Positions 6,757 through 13,205 of a DNA stretch of 14,055 nucleotides are shown piece by piece; position 1 is the first letter of the stretch, and every line of letters begins with the position of its first letter. The notes under the pieces are model-generated. The model worked only from the letters and a program-made list of their open reading frames with translations, was not told the origin of the DNA and ran no database searches. The position numbers and the translations under genes were made by a program. The stretch spans positions 1 to 14,055 of the forward strand of contig CAILQE010000061.1 in the NCBI GenBank assembly GCA_903836325.1, written 5' to 3'. Source of the DNA: an uncultured Candidatus Saccharibacteria bacterium. Lineage in GTDB: Bacteria > Patescibacteriota > Saccharimonadia > Saccharimonadales > UBA4665.

Positions 6757-7875
6757 ATGGATTTTACTCCACAAACGATCAATGTATCTGAATTGGTTAA
6801 TTTAATTAATCAAACTTTTGACTATAATTTTGGGAAAGTACTAGTAGAAGGAGAATTGGCCAATTTTAGAATTAGTAAAAATCAATGGGTTTATTTTGAT
6901 TTAAAAGATGAGAATTCTACAGTTAAATTTTTTGGAACAGTAAGACAAATTCATTTTCCAATGGAAGATGGAATGCTTATTAGAATATTTAGCTATCCTC
7001 ACCTACATAATAACTACGGAATGAGCATGCAAGTTGAGGCAATAGAACTTGTGGGCGAGGGGAGTATTAAAAGAGCGGCTCTTCTTTTGAAGCAGAAATT
7101 AGATAAAGAAGGCCTTTTTCTAGCAGAAAAGAAAAGAAAGATTCCGTACCCACCCAAGAAAATAGGGTTAATAACTTCTATGCAGTCGGCTGCTTATCAA
7201 GATTTTGTTAAGATTTTAAATCATAGATACAAAGGTCTTGATATTGATGTAATAGATGTTCAAGTACAAGGATATCTTGCGGTAAGCCAGATAGTAAATG
7301 CCATTAATAAATTCAATAATGACTTAAAAGAAAAGTATGATTGTTTGGTAATTATTAGGGGAGGGGGAAGTCCTGAAGATCTTGCTGCCTTTAATGAGGA
7401 GGTAATAGTTAGATCAATAGCTACAAGTCGAACACCAACTGTTCTAGCTATTGGACATGAAATAGATGTATCGCTTGCGGAATTAGCGGCCGATATTCAT
7501 GCGTCAACACCTTCAAATGCTGCGGAACTATTAGTTCCAGAAAGCTCAGTGCTACTTGGCAATTTAAATAGCGCCAAGAATCAAATGAATCATTATCTAG
7601 AATCGTCTCTAGCAGCTTACAAAAACAAACTTAAAGATATCAAGCTCCAACTTAGTGAGTGTCTTACGGATAACCTGAATGAAATGAAGAGTCATCTTGA
7701 TAATCGCAGAGAGATTTTATCGGCATATAACCCGGAGAGCATCTTATCCAGAGGTTTTGCTATTTTGAGTCACAATAATAAAATAATTAAAGATTCTAAA
7801 GACTTAAAAATTAAAGATGAAATTTCAATTAAATTATATAAAGGCAAAATATTAGCGGAAGTGAAAGGAAAATAA
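6757..7875 (+). CDS. xseA: Exodeoxyribonuclease VII large subunit
   Basis: Catalytic subunit of ExoVII, which degrades single-stranded DNA from both ends to oligonucleotides and works in repair and recombination. 372 aa, shorter than the typical 400-450. Order: N-terminal OB-fold (about 5-100, VLVEGELANFRIS, QWVYFDLKD), then the conserved core with KKIGLITSMQSAAYQDF (134-150), RGGGSPEDLAAFNEE (201-215), AIGHEIDVSLAELAAD (231-246) and HASTPSNAAELL (248-259), followed by a coiled-coil region (about 262-325) and the C-terminal SRGFAIL motif (331-337). The shortness comes from the coiled-coil part; the core is intact. ATG 6757 immediately follows the stop of the membrane protein gene with no Shine-Dalgarno, so translational coupling is likely. 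xseB follows one base after its stop. Confidence 0.97.
   Translation: MDFTPQTINVSELVNLINQTFDYNFGKVLVEGELANFRISKNQWVYFDLKDENSTVKFFGTVRQIHFPMEDGMLIRIFSYPHLHNNYGMSMQVEAIELVGEGSIKRAALLLKQKLDKEGLFLAEKKRKIPYPPKKIGLITSMQSAAYQDFVKILNHRYKGLDIDVIDVQVQGYLAVSQIVNAINKFNNDLKEKYDCLVIIRGGGSPEDLAAFNEEVIVRSIATSRTPTVLAIGHEIDVSLAELAADIHASTPSNAAELLVPESSVLLGNLNSAKNQMNHYLESSLAAYKNKLKDIKLQLSECLTDNLNEMKSHLDNRREILSAYNPESILSRGFAILSHNNKIIKDSKDLKIKDEISIKLYKGKILAEVKGK
7864..7869 (+). promoter_or_regulatory. Shine-Dalgarno site of xseB
   Basis: AAAGGA inside the last codons of xseA, 7 nt before ATG 7877. It fixes the xseB start and indicates reinitiation within the operon. Confidence 0.6.
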
Positions 7876-7876
7876 G

Positions 7877-8062
7877 ATGAGCGATAAGAACTTAGATTAT
7901 AAAAAATTAAGCACTGAATTAGACGAAATATTAGATAAATTGAGATCTGGTGATGTAGATATCGATGAATCAATAACTTATTATGAAAAAGGAAATAAAA
8001 TTATCTCCGATCTAGAAAAATATTTGAAGGAATCAGAAAATAGATTTAAAAAAATTTCTTAG
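7877..8062 (+). CDS. xseB: Exodeoxyribonuclease VII small subunit
   Basis: 61 aa, slightly shorter than the usual 70-80. It shows the family's helical hairpin: LSTELDEILDKLRSGDVDIDESITYYEKGNKI (residues about 11-42, with the conserved short loop between helices) followed by a lysine-rich helix. In ExoVII several small subunits coat the coiled-coil of the large subunit and are needed for stable activity. It lies one base after xseA in the same operon. Ends at TAG; the next gene has its own promoter-like sequence 40 bp later. Confidence 0.93.
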   Translation: MSDKNLDYKKLSTELDEILDKLRSGDVDIDESITYYEKGNKIISDLEKYLKESENRFKKIS

Positions 8063-8066
8063 TGAA

Positions 8067-8093
8067 TTGAAATTTTAATCTTAATACTATACG
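8067..8093 (+). promoter_or_regulatory. Candidate promoter of the 8103 gene
   Basis: TATACG (8088-8093) lies 9 bp before ATG 8103; TTGAAA (8067-8072) could be a -35 with a short 15-bp spacer. Near-leaderless transcript predicted; no Shine-Dalgarno. Confidence 0.3.
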
Positions 8094-8102
8094 ATTAGTT
8101 CA

Positions 8103-8741
8103 ATGAAGCATAACCATAATGGCAATGTAAGTTCAGTAGTATTGCTGGTAGTAGCAACTTTGCTGCTAGTACTAGTAAGTATTTTTGCGGTAATTCAAAC
8201 CGGCAATGTATCGAAATATAAAAATAATGCCAATCAATTAATAGCATCTGCTGTAGTGCAGGCAAAAAGCGCACAACAAACATTAGATAATGCTAGCTAT
8301 CAGAAGCAGATTCAAAGTCCATTTGCTTCTTATTTAGGTCCGGCAAGTTACGGAAGTATAAGTTTCTCTTATCCTAAGAACTGGAGCAGTTATATTAATA
8401 ATACTAGTGACGGAATAGACGGTTACTTTTATCCTGGATCATTACCTTCAGTAGATGATGCTAGTGCTAGTAATTATTCGCTTAGAATTAATGTAGTTAA
8501 TGCTAGCTATTCTGATACTCTAAACACTTATTCGTCGAGCGATGCATCTGTAGTTCCGTATTCATTACCTAAAGTACAAGGTAATATAGGTGTGCAAATA
8601 AATGGAAAATTGAATAATGGAAAAACTGGCACATTAATTATTCTTCCTCTAAGAACACAAACTCTACAAATATGGACTGAAGGTGGTGGATTTAATAATG
8701 AATTTAATCAAATACTATCTTCGTTAACTTTTATACCGTAA
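8103..8741 (+). CDS. Membrane-anchored exported protein of unknown function
   Basis: 212 aa. A short His/Asn-rich cytoplasmic tail is followed by one strongly hydrophobic segment (about 11-31), a polar Ala/Gln-rich helical stretch (about 36-68), and an extracytoplasmic domain rich in Ser, Asn and Tyr. The domain starts with ASYGSISFSYPKNWSSYI (81-98), a pattern seen at the front of PsbP-like folds in many exported bacterial proteins, and ends in a short strand-helix (TLQIWTEGG, then EFNQILSSLTF). There are no Cys residues and no lipobox, so it is held by the uncleaved N-terminal helix. Function unknown; the PsbP-like idea is weak inference. Only weakly linked to neighbours: xseB ends 40 bp upstream and the kinase-like operon begins 64 bp downstream. 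Confidence 0.8.
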   Translation: MKHNHNGNVSSVVLLVVATLLLVLVSIFAVIQTGNVSKYKNNANQLIASAVVQAKSAQQTLDNASYQKQIQSPFASYLGPASYGSISFSYPKNWSSYINNTSDGIDGYFYPGSLPSVDDASASNYSLRINVVNASYSDTLNTYSSSDASVVPYSLPKVQGNIGVQINGKLNNGKTGTLIILPLRTQTLQIWTEGGGFNNEFNQILSSLTFIP

Positions 8742-8757
8742 GTATCTCTTTTCCGTG

Positions 8758-8763
8758 TATAAT
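8758..8763 (+). promoter_or_regulatory. -10 box of the pseudokinase-receiver-recO operon
   Basis: Consensus TATAAT, 42 bp before the TTG start at 8806. Transcription would start near 8770, leaving a leader of about 35 nt, the longest predicted in this window, containing two Shine-Dalgarno-like runs and a short open frame (8786-8830). No clear -35. Confidence 0.45.
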
Positions 8764-8792
8764 TAATCCTCAGTAGGGTGGTTAAATGAAGC

Positions 8793-8797
8793 GAGGG
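8793..8797 (+). promoter_or_regulatory. Shine-Dalgarno site fixing the TTG start at 8806
   Basis: GAGGG lies 8 nt before TTG 8806. No in-frame ATG or GTG occurs between the upstream in-frame stop (8764) and this site, so TTG is the only credible start that keeps the whole domain. Confidence 0.55.
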
Positions 8798-8805
8798 TAT
8801 TTAAC

Positions 8806-9504
8806 TTGGATTCGGGCGAGCAAAATTTAATAAAATCATATTATCTCCTACAAAAAGTAGCCGATAATATTAAATTGCCTTTAATTCAAATTCTTCATCA
8901 AGCTCAATTGGGTAAAATAAATAACCAAACAGACCTAGATCAAATTGAAGACATAGCAAACTTCACGCTAAAAATGATAGATAATTACGTATTGGGCTTA
9001 AATATAAATGACAATAAATTTAATTTAGAACCGCTATCACTTTCTTCTGTTTTATATGATAGCGCTAAAGAGCTTGATAAATTAGCTAATCACTACGGAG
9101 TTAAATTACAGGTAAGTATAAATAATAATTTTGGACCCGTACTTTCAAATAGGATGGCTCTAGAAGGATTCTTGATGAGTGTAGGCTTATCGTTGATTGA
9201 GTCCGCATCAAGCACTAATAATAAAGTTGTTACACTAGCCACTCACAAATGTAGATACGGTGTAGTTGCGGGTGTCTATGCCAAAGAAATTAATTTGAGC
9301 AGCTCTATTTTAAGGCAGGGAACCAAGCTGATTGAAGAAGCTAAAAGATCAATGCCAGAATTCAGTCACACCAATGGGGCGGGTATTTTTGTTGCAGAAA
9401 AATTATTAAATAATATAAATATGAAATTAATGGTATCTAAACACCATAATCTCAAAGGTATAGGTACTTTGATGAGTACTTCTAAACAATTACAATTAAT
9501 CTAG
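8806..9504 (+). CDS. Degenerate histidine-kinase-like protein (probable pseudokinase)
   Basis: 232 aa, soluble, no membrane or sensor domain. Its layout follows a histidine kinase core: a dimerisation-like helix pair (about 5-65) and an HATPase-like region (about 75-225). Key residues are missing. Where the H-box HELRTPL is expected the sequence is DNIKLPL (20-26), so the phosphorylated His is Asp20. The N-box aligns with LSLIESA (128-134), with Ser in both Asn positions. No DxGxG box is found in the 145-175 region. The G2-like loop NGAGIFVAEKLL (190-201) and the following K-G-x-G-T strand motif remain. It therefore probably keeps the fold but not catalysis, and may bind ligand or partner proteins. 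Its stop is directly followed by the ATG of a receiver gene that also lacks its key residue, then recO. Alternative: a strongly diverged, still active ATPase. Confidence 0.75.
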   Translation: MDSGEQNLIKSYYLLQKVADNIKLPLIQILHQAQLGKINNQTDLDQIEDIANFTLKMIDNYVLGLNINDNKFNLEPLSLSSVLYDSAKELDKLANHYGVKLQVSINNNFGPVLSNRMALEGFLMSVGLSLIESASSTNNKVVTLATHKCRYGVVAGVYAKEINLSSSILRQGTKLIEEAKRSMPEFSHTNGAGIFVAEKLLNNINMKLMVSKHHNLKGIGTLMSTSKQLQLI

Positions 9505-9867
9505 ATGAAAGTATTATTAGTTGAACCAGATAAAATTCTACAAAAAACCTATGCAAATGCACTAGAGTCATCGGGTAATATTGTTGTTAGTGCGAGCTCA
9601 GCTCAGCAAGCCTTAAATGAACTTAATATAGAAATTCCAGAAATAATTTTTATGGAACTAGAATTAACAAAAAATTCAGGGATCGAACTTTTATACGAAC
9701 TAAGATCATATGGGGATTTAGACAATATCAGAATTGTTATCTTGAGCACTATTCCGGAAAAGGAAATGCTTAATAAATTTGGAGATTTCAAAGTGCAATT
9801 TAATATATACAAATATTTATATAAACCGAGTGCGACCATTAATAAGCTCATAGAACTCACAAAATGA
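9505..9867 (+). CDS. Receiver-domain protein with Glu in place of the phosphoacceptor Asp
   Basis: 120 aa, receiver domain only. It begins MKVLLVEPDK, so the acidic pocket is E7-P8-D9. The strand that should carry the phosphorylated Asp reads IIFMELEL with Glu51 at that position; the spacing to the following conserved Gly (G59, eight residues on) is the same as in the intact regulator at 3136. The switch residue S81 (VILST) and the lysine K107 (YLYKP) are kept. Glu at this site often mimics the phosphorylated state in other receivers, so a constitutively on adaptor is possible (inference). The gene abuts the kinase-like gene (TAG then ATG) and its own TGA overlaps the recO start as ATGA, so all three are translationally coupled. 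It carries the only TGA stop in the window. Confidence 0.88.
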   Translation: MKVLLVEPDKILQKTYANALESSGNIVVSASSAQQALNELNIEIPEIIFMELELTKNSGIELLYELRSYGDLDNIRIVILSTIPEKEMLNKFGDFKVQFNIYKYLYKPSATINKLIELTK

Positions 9868-10553
9868 ACAAGGTTATTAGTGAATCAATTGTATTGTCAC
9901 GAATTAATTACGGGGATAATGACCGAATAGTCACCGTAATAACGAGAGACCAAGGAAAAATAAGGTTGATAGCTAAAGGATCTAGAAAATTAAAATCTAA
10001 GTTAGCCGCCGGAATCGAACTTTTTTCAGTTAGTGAAATATCTTTCATTAAAGGTAAGGGCGATATTGACACTCTAGTATCTTCAAGAGGAATCGAATAT
10101 TTTATTAATATTCAAAAAGATTTAGATAAAATAAAGCTAGCCTATGAAGTATTAAAAGCTATCGATAAATATACTGAAGATAATTCGGGAAGTGAATATT
10201 ACAGACTTTTAAAAAACACATTAAAACTAGCCAACGAATTAAGACTAAATGATCTTTCTATTAGTAATTATTTTTTTTCTCAATTGATAAAATTGAGCGG
10301 ATTTACGCCTAAATTATTTACGGATGATAAAGATGAAAAATTAAATATAGAATCAAAATATAATTTTGATTTAGATAATATGACATTCGTTAAGGCTGTC
10401 AGTGGGAGGTTTGATTCTAAAACTATTAAATATCTTAGAATATTATTTTCAGATTCACCAGATAAAATATTTAACATAAAAGATGAAGATATTGAATTAT
10501 CTCTTATTAATAATCTAATTCAATCTATGTTTAAGCGGCATCTTTCGGTATAA
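9864..10553 (+). CDS. recO: DNA repair protein RecO
   Basis: 229 aa; RecO helps load RecA on SSB-coated single-stranded DNA and anneals strands in the RecFOR pathway. The N-terminal OB-fold (about 1-80) is typical: ESIVLSRINYGDNDRIVTV (7-25), DQGKIRLIAKGSRKLKSKL, ELFSVSEISFIKGKGDI (52-68). The C-terminal helical domain contains the conserved LIKLSGFTPKLF (about 146-157). Cysteines of the zinc finger found in some RecO proteins are absent (no Cys in the protein). Third gene of an operon: its ATG overlaps the stop of the Glu-type receiver by 4 bp and there is no Shine-Dalgarno, so it depends on translation of that gene. The -10 box of glyS overlaps its stop codon. Confidence 0.9.
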   Translation: MNKVISESIVLSRINYGDNDRIVTVITRDQGKIRLIAKGSRKLKSKLAAGIELFSVSEISFIKGKGDIDTLVSSRGIEYFINIQKDLDKIKLAYEVLKAIDKYTEDNSGSEYYRLLKNTLKLANELRLNDLSISNYFFSQLIKLSGFTPKLFTDDKDEKLNIESKYNFDLDNMTFVKAVSGRFDSKTIKYLRILFSDSPDKIFNIKDEDIELSLINNLIQSMFKRHLSV

Positions 10554-10554
10554 T
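10549..10554 (+). promoter_or_regulatory. -10 box of glyS with overlapping palindrome
   Basis: Consensus TATAAT overlaps the recO stop and ends 8 bp before ATG 10563, so transcription should begin at or next to the start codon. A perfect 12-bp palindrome TAATCTAGATTA (10551-10562) fills the space between box and start. There is no room for a T-box or other leader regulator. Confidence 0.6.
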
Positions 10555-10562
10555 CTAGATTA

Positions 10563-11921
10563 ATGAGTAAAGTAACACTAGAAGAAATTGTAAGCCTATG
10601 TAAGAGAAGGGGATTTATTTTTCCTGGATCTGAAATTTATGGTGGATTAAGTGGAACCTGGGATTATGGTCCGCTCGGAGTTTCATTAAAAAAGAATATT
10701 CAAAATTTATGGTGGAACTATTTCGTTAAGCAAAGAAGAAACGTCTATGGATTAGATAGTGCTATTTTAATGAATCAGAAAGTTTGGCAGGCTAGCGGTC
10801 ACGTAGACACATTCAACGACCCGCTAATTGAAGATAAGGTTACCAAGAAAAGATATAGACTAGACCATCTTATAGAGGACAATGGATTAGTTGCTGAAGG
10901 GCTTAGCTTATCTCAAATGAATGACTTGGTTAATGAAAAAGGAATCAAGAGTCCTGATGGAAATGAACTTGGAAAAGCTGATCAATTTAATTTAATGTTT
11001 CAAACCATGGTTGGACCAGTTGCTAGTGAAGAATCGAAAGTTTATTTAAGACCAGAAACCGCTCAGGGAATGTTTGTTAATTTTAAAAATATAGTTGATA
11101 CTTTTTATCCTGACTTGCCGTTCGGTATAGCTCAAATTGGAAAGAATTTTAGAAATGAAATTTCACCTAGAGATTTTATTTTTAGATCTAGAGAAATGGA
11201 AATTATGGAATATGAGTTATTTATAGATCCAGAAAATTGGGAAAAAGAATTCGATATTCAACTTAATATGGTGAGACACTTCTTCGTAGAAGTTCTTGGA
11301 CTAGATAAAGATAAACTTCATGAAAAAGAAATTCCCGAGAATGAGAGAGCACATTATTCCAAACGTACTATAGATTTTGAATATGAATTCCCAATCGGCG
11401 TAAAAGAAATCGCTGGTCTAGCATATAGAACTGATTATGACCTTACGAAACATCAGGAAAAATCTGGTAAGAACTTAGAATATACGGTTAAGGGAGATAC
11501 TAGAAAGTTTATCCCTCATGTAATTGAACCTTCATTTGGTTTAGATAGATTAGTTCTAGCGGTACTATCTACTACTTATAAAGTTGATGAAGTTAATGGT
11601 GAGCCAAGAACATACTTAGATCTACCTAACAAACTTGCTCCGTATAAAGCTATGGTAAGTCCATTGCTTAAAAATAAGCCTGAATTAGTTAAAAAAGCTA
11701 ACGAAATATTTAATAATTTAATGGATAAATTTGGAGATATTTCTTGGGATGACAACGGTAATATTGGAAAGCGTTATAGACGTCAAGATGAAATTGGAAC
11801 TCCGTATTGTATAACCGTAGACTTCGATTCATTAGAAGATGATTCTGTTACTGTTCGAGATAGAAATACTACTGAACAAAAAAGAGTTAAAATCTCTGAT
11901 CTAGATAATTTATTTCATTAA
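10563..11921 (+). CDS. glyS: Glycyl-tRNA synthetase, homodimeric (eukaryote/archaea-like) type
   Basis: Class II aminoacyl-tRNA synthetase that charges tRNA-Gly. 452 aa in one chain, matching the alpha2 type rather than the alpha2beta2 GlyQ/GlyS of many bacteria. Motif-rich: GFIFPGSEIYGG (17-28), TWDYGPLGV (32-40), the VWQASGHVDTF region (74-84), YLRPETAQGMF (161-171), class II motif 2 IGKNFRNEISPRDFIFR (192-208), and motif 3 EPSFGLDRLVLAVL (322-335). The C-terminal anticodon-binding domain (about 360-450) includes GKRYRRQDEIGTPYCITVDF (402-421). A zinc-binding Cys cluster often seen in the family insertion is not present; that segment is short. It has its own promoter directly before ATG and follows recO by 9 bp. 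Both downstream genes have separate promoter-like boxes. Confidence 0.97.
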   Translation: MSKVTLEEIVSLCKRRGFIFPGSEIYGGLSGTWDYGPLGVSLKKNIQNLWWNYFVKQRRNVYGLDSAILMNQKVWQASGHVDTFNDPLIEDKVTKKRYRLDHLIEDNGLVAEGLSLSQMNDLVNEKGIKSPDGNELGKADQFNLMFQTMVGPVASEESKVYLRPETAQGMFVNFKNIVDTFYPDLPFGIAQIGKNFRNEISPRDFIFRSREMEIMEYELFIDPENWEKEFDIQLNMVRHFFVEVLGLDKDKLHEKEIPENERAHYSKRTIDFEYEFPIGVKEIAGLAYRTDYDLTKHQEKSGKNLEYTVKGDTRKFIPHVIEPSFGLDRLVLAVLSTTYKVDEVNGEPRTYLDLPNKLAPYKAMVSPLLKNKPELVKKANEIFNNLMDKFGDISWDDNGNIGKRYRRQDEIGTPYCITVDFDSLEDDSVTVRDRNTTEQKRVKISDLDNLFH

Positions 11922-11961
11922 AATTTAATAATATAGATTACTAAATAAAATCGTTTTATCC

Positions 11962-11967
11962 TATGCT
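11962..11967 (+). promoter_or_regulatory. Candidate -10 box of the PIF1-like helicase gene
   Basis: TATGCT ends 8 bp before ATG 11976, predicting a leaderless transcript. Just upstream is an AT-only inverted repeat ATAAAA-TCG-TTTTAT (11945-11959), which may be an operator or simply AT-rich sequence. Confidence 0.35.
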
Positions 11968-11975
11968 CTAAATTA

Positions 11976-13172
11976 ATGAAGCAAAGTAGGGCATTTGAAT
12001 TAATGATGGCAGAAGAGAATGTTTATCTTACTGGTTATCCGGGTAGCGGTAAAACATATCTGGTAAATAAATTTATAAATGAAAATAAAAAATCCGGTAA
12101 AAGAATTGCAATCACTGCATCAACTGGAGTAGCAGCAACTCACATTAATGGTCAGACTATTCATTCGTATTGCGGTTTTAATTTATCTAAAATACCGAAT
12201 TTAAAACTAATAGAAAATGTAAAAAACACAGATATATTAATTATAGATGAGATCTCCATGTTAAGTGCTGAAGATTTTTCTAAAATTGATATAAGCATTC
12301 AAAAAGCATGTCAGATTTCTAAACCATTTGCAGGTAAACAGGTAATTTTAGTAGGTGATTTTTTTCAACTTCCTCCAGTTGATAGGACAGGTAAAACACA
12401 TTTCATATATACATCTAAATCTTTTAGAGATTTAGATTTAAAAATTTGTTACCTAGATGAACAACATAGGCAAAATGATTTAGATCCATTGAATAATATT
12501 TTAATGTCGATTCGTAATAGAAATGTAAATTTTGAAATTAGAAATAAATTGAATCAAAAAATAGAGGAATATTATTTAAATGATTATATTAAACTTTATT
12601 CCCATAACTTTGATGTTGCTAGGGAAAACTTAGCTAGAAATGAACAGCTAGGATCTAAGTGGTATAAGTACGAACTTAGTTATAAGGGAGAGCATAGACT
12701 CAGGGAGATATATAGGAGCAATGTTCCTAGTCCAGATAATGTCATTATTAAAGTTGGCAGTAAAGTTATGTTTACGGTAAATAAACCAGAAGATGGTTTC
12801 GTGAATGGAACAATGGGTGAGGTTAAAGGTTTTAAAAATTACAAGCCAGTAGTTAGAACGATTGATTCTAAATATATATTTACTGAGTGGCATAATTGGT
12901 CATTTCAAAATAACGAACTAAGCATTAAGCAGATTCCACTCAAATTGGCTTGGGCAATATCTATTCATAAAAGTCAGGGTATGAGCCTAGATAGGGCTGA
13001 AATTGATCTAAGTCAGTCTTTCTGTCCCGGAATGGGGTATGTAGCGTTATCTAGATTAAAAAGCTACAAAGGTCTAGTTTTAAAAGGTATTAATTCTATG
13101 AGTTTAGTTATTAGTAATGAGGCTTTTGAGTCAGATAAAGAACTTAGAAAACTAAGTCAAAATAATCTATAA
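11976..13172 (+). CDS. PIF1/RecD-like superfamily 1B DNA helicase
   Basis: 398 aa ATP-driven DNA helicase. Motifs in order: Walker A YPGSGKT (21-27), the TGVAA of motif Ia with following THINGQTIHSYCGF (50-68), Walker B LIIDEIS (88-94), motif III LVGDFFQLPP (125-134), motif IV-like LDEQHRQ (160-166), motif V LAWAISIHKSQGMSLD (324-339) with the HKSQG typical of PIF1, and motif VI GYVALSR (354-360). It has no added accessory domains, so it is a minimal PIF1-type enzyme. PIF1 helicases unwind forks, G-quadruplexes and recombination intermediates; the role here is inferred as repair or replication support. Starts at ATG 11976 with no Shine-Dalgarno. A NYN-domain nuclease gene follows 33 bp later with its own promoter-like box. 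Confidence 0.92.
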   Translation: MKQSRAFELMMAEENVYLTGYPGSGKTYLVNKFINENKKSGKRIAITASTGVAATHINGQTIHSYCGFNLSKIPNLKLIENVKNTDILIIDEISMLSAEDFSKIDISIQKACQISKPFAGKQVILVGDFFQLPPVDRTGKTHFIYTSKSFRDLDLKICYLDEQHRQNDLDPLNNILMSIRNRNVNFEIRNKLNQKIEEYYLNDYIKLYSHNFDVARENLARNEQLGSKWYKYELSYKGEHRLREIYRSNVPSPDNVIIKVGSKVMFTVNKPEDGFVNGTMGEVKGFKNYKPVVRTIDSKYIFTEWHNWSFQNNELSIKQIPLKLAWAISIHKSQGMSLDRAEIDLSQSFCPGMGYVALSRLKSYKGLVLKGINSMSLVISNEAFESDKELRKLSQNNL

Positions 13173-13182
13173 GAGGCTTTAC

Positions 13183-13191
13183 TGGTATAAT
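13183..13191 (+). promoter_or_regulatory. Extended -10 promoter of the NYN gene
   Basis: TGG followed by TATAAT (13186-13191) is an extended -10 element, 14 bp before ATG 13206. A perfect 10-bp palindrome ATGTATACAT (13190-13199) covers the expected transcription start. Predicted leader about 8 nt or less, no Shine-Dalgarno. Confidence 0.55.
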
Positions 13192-13205
13192 GTATACATA
13201 GATAT

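Noticed and set aside
8290..8512. Repeated AATGCTAGCTAT within the 8103 gene as a repeat element
   Set aside because: Two 12-bp copies encoding Asn-Ala-Ser-Tyr in a Ser/Asn-rich protein; explained by codon preference.
9864..9930. UGA read as glycine (Gracilibacteria-type code)
   Set aside because: Read-through at 9865 gives about 20 unrelated residues before a stop and would destroy a typical ATGA overlap; all other genes read normally under the standard bacterial code.
10520..10562. T-box or other riboswitch controlling glyS
   Set aside because: Only 9 bp separate recO from glyS and the -10 box is immediately before the ATG, leaving no leader.
11945..11959. ATAAAA-TCG-TTTTAT as a glyS terminator
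   Set aside because: A pure A-T stem of 6 bp is too weak for intrinsic termination; kept only as a possible operator note.
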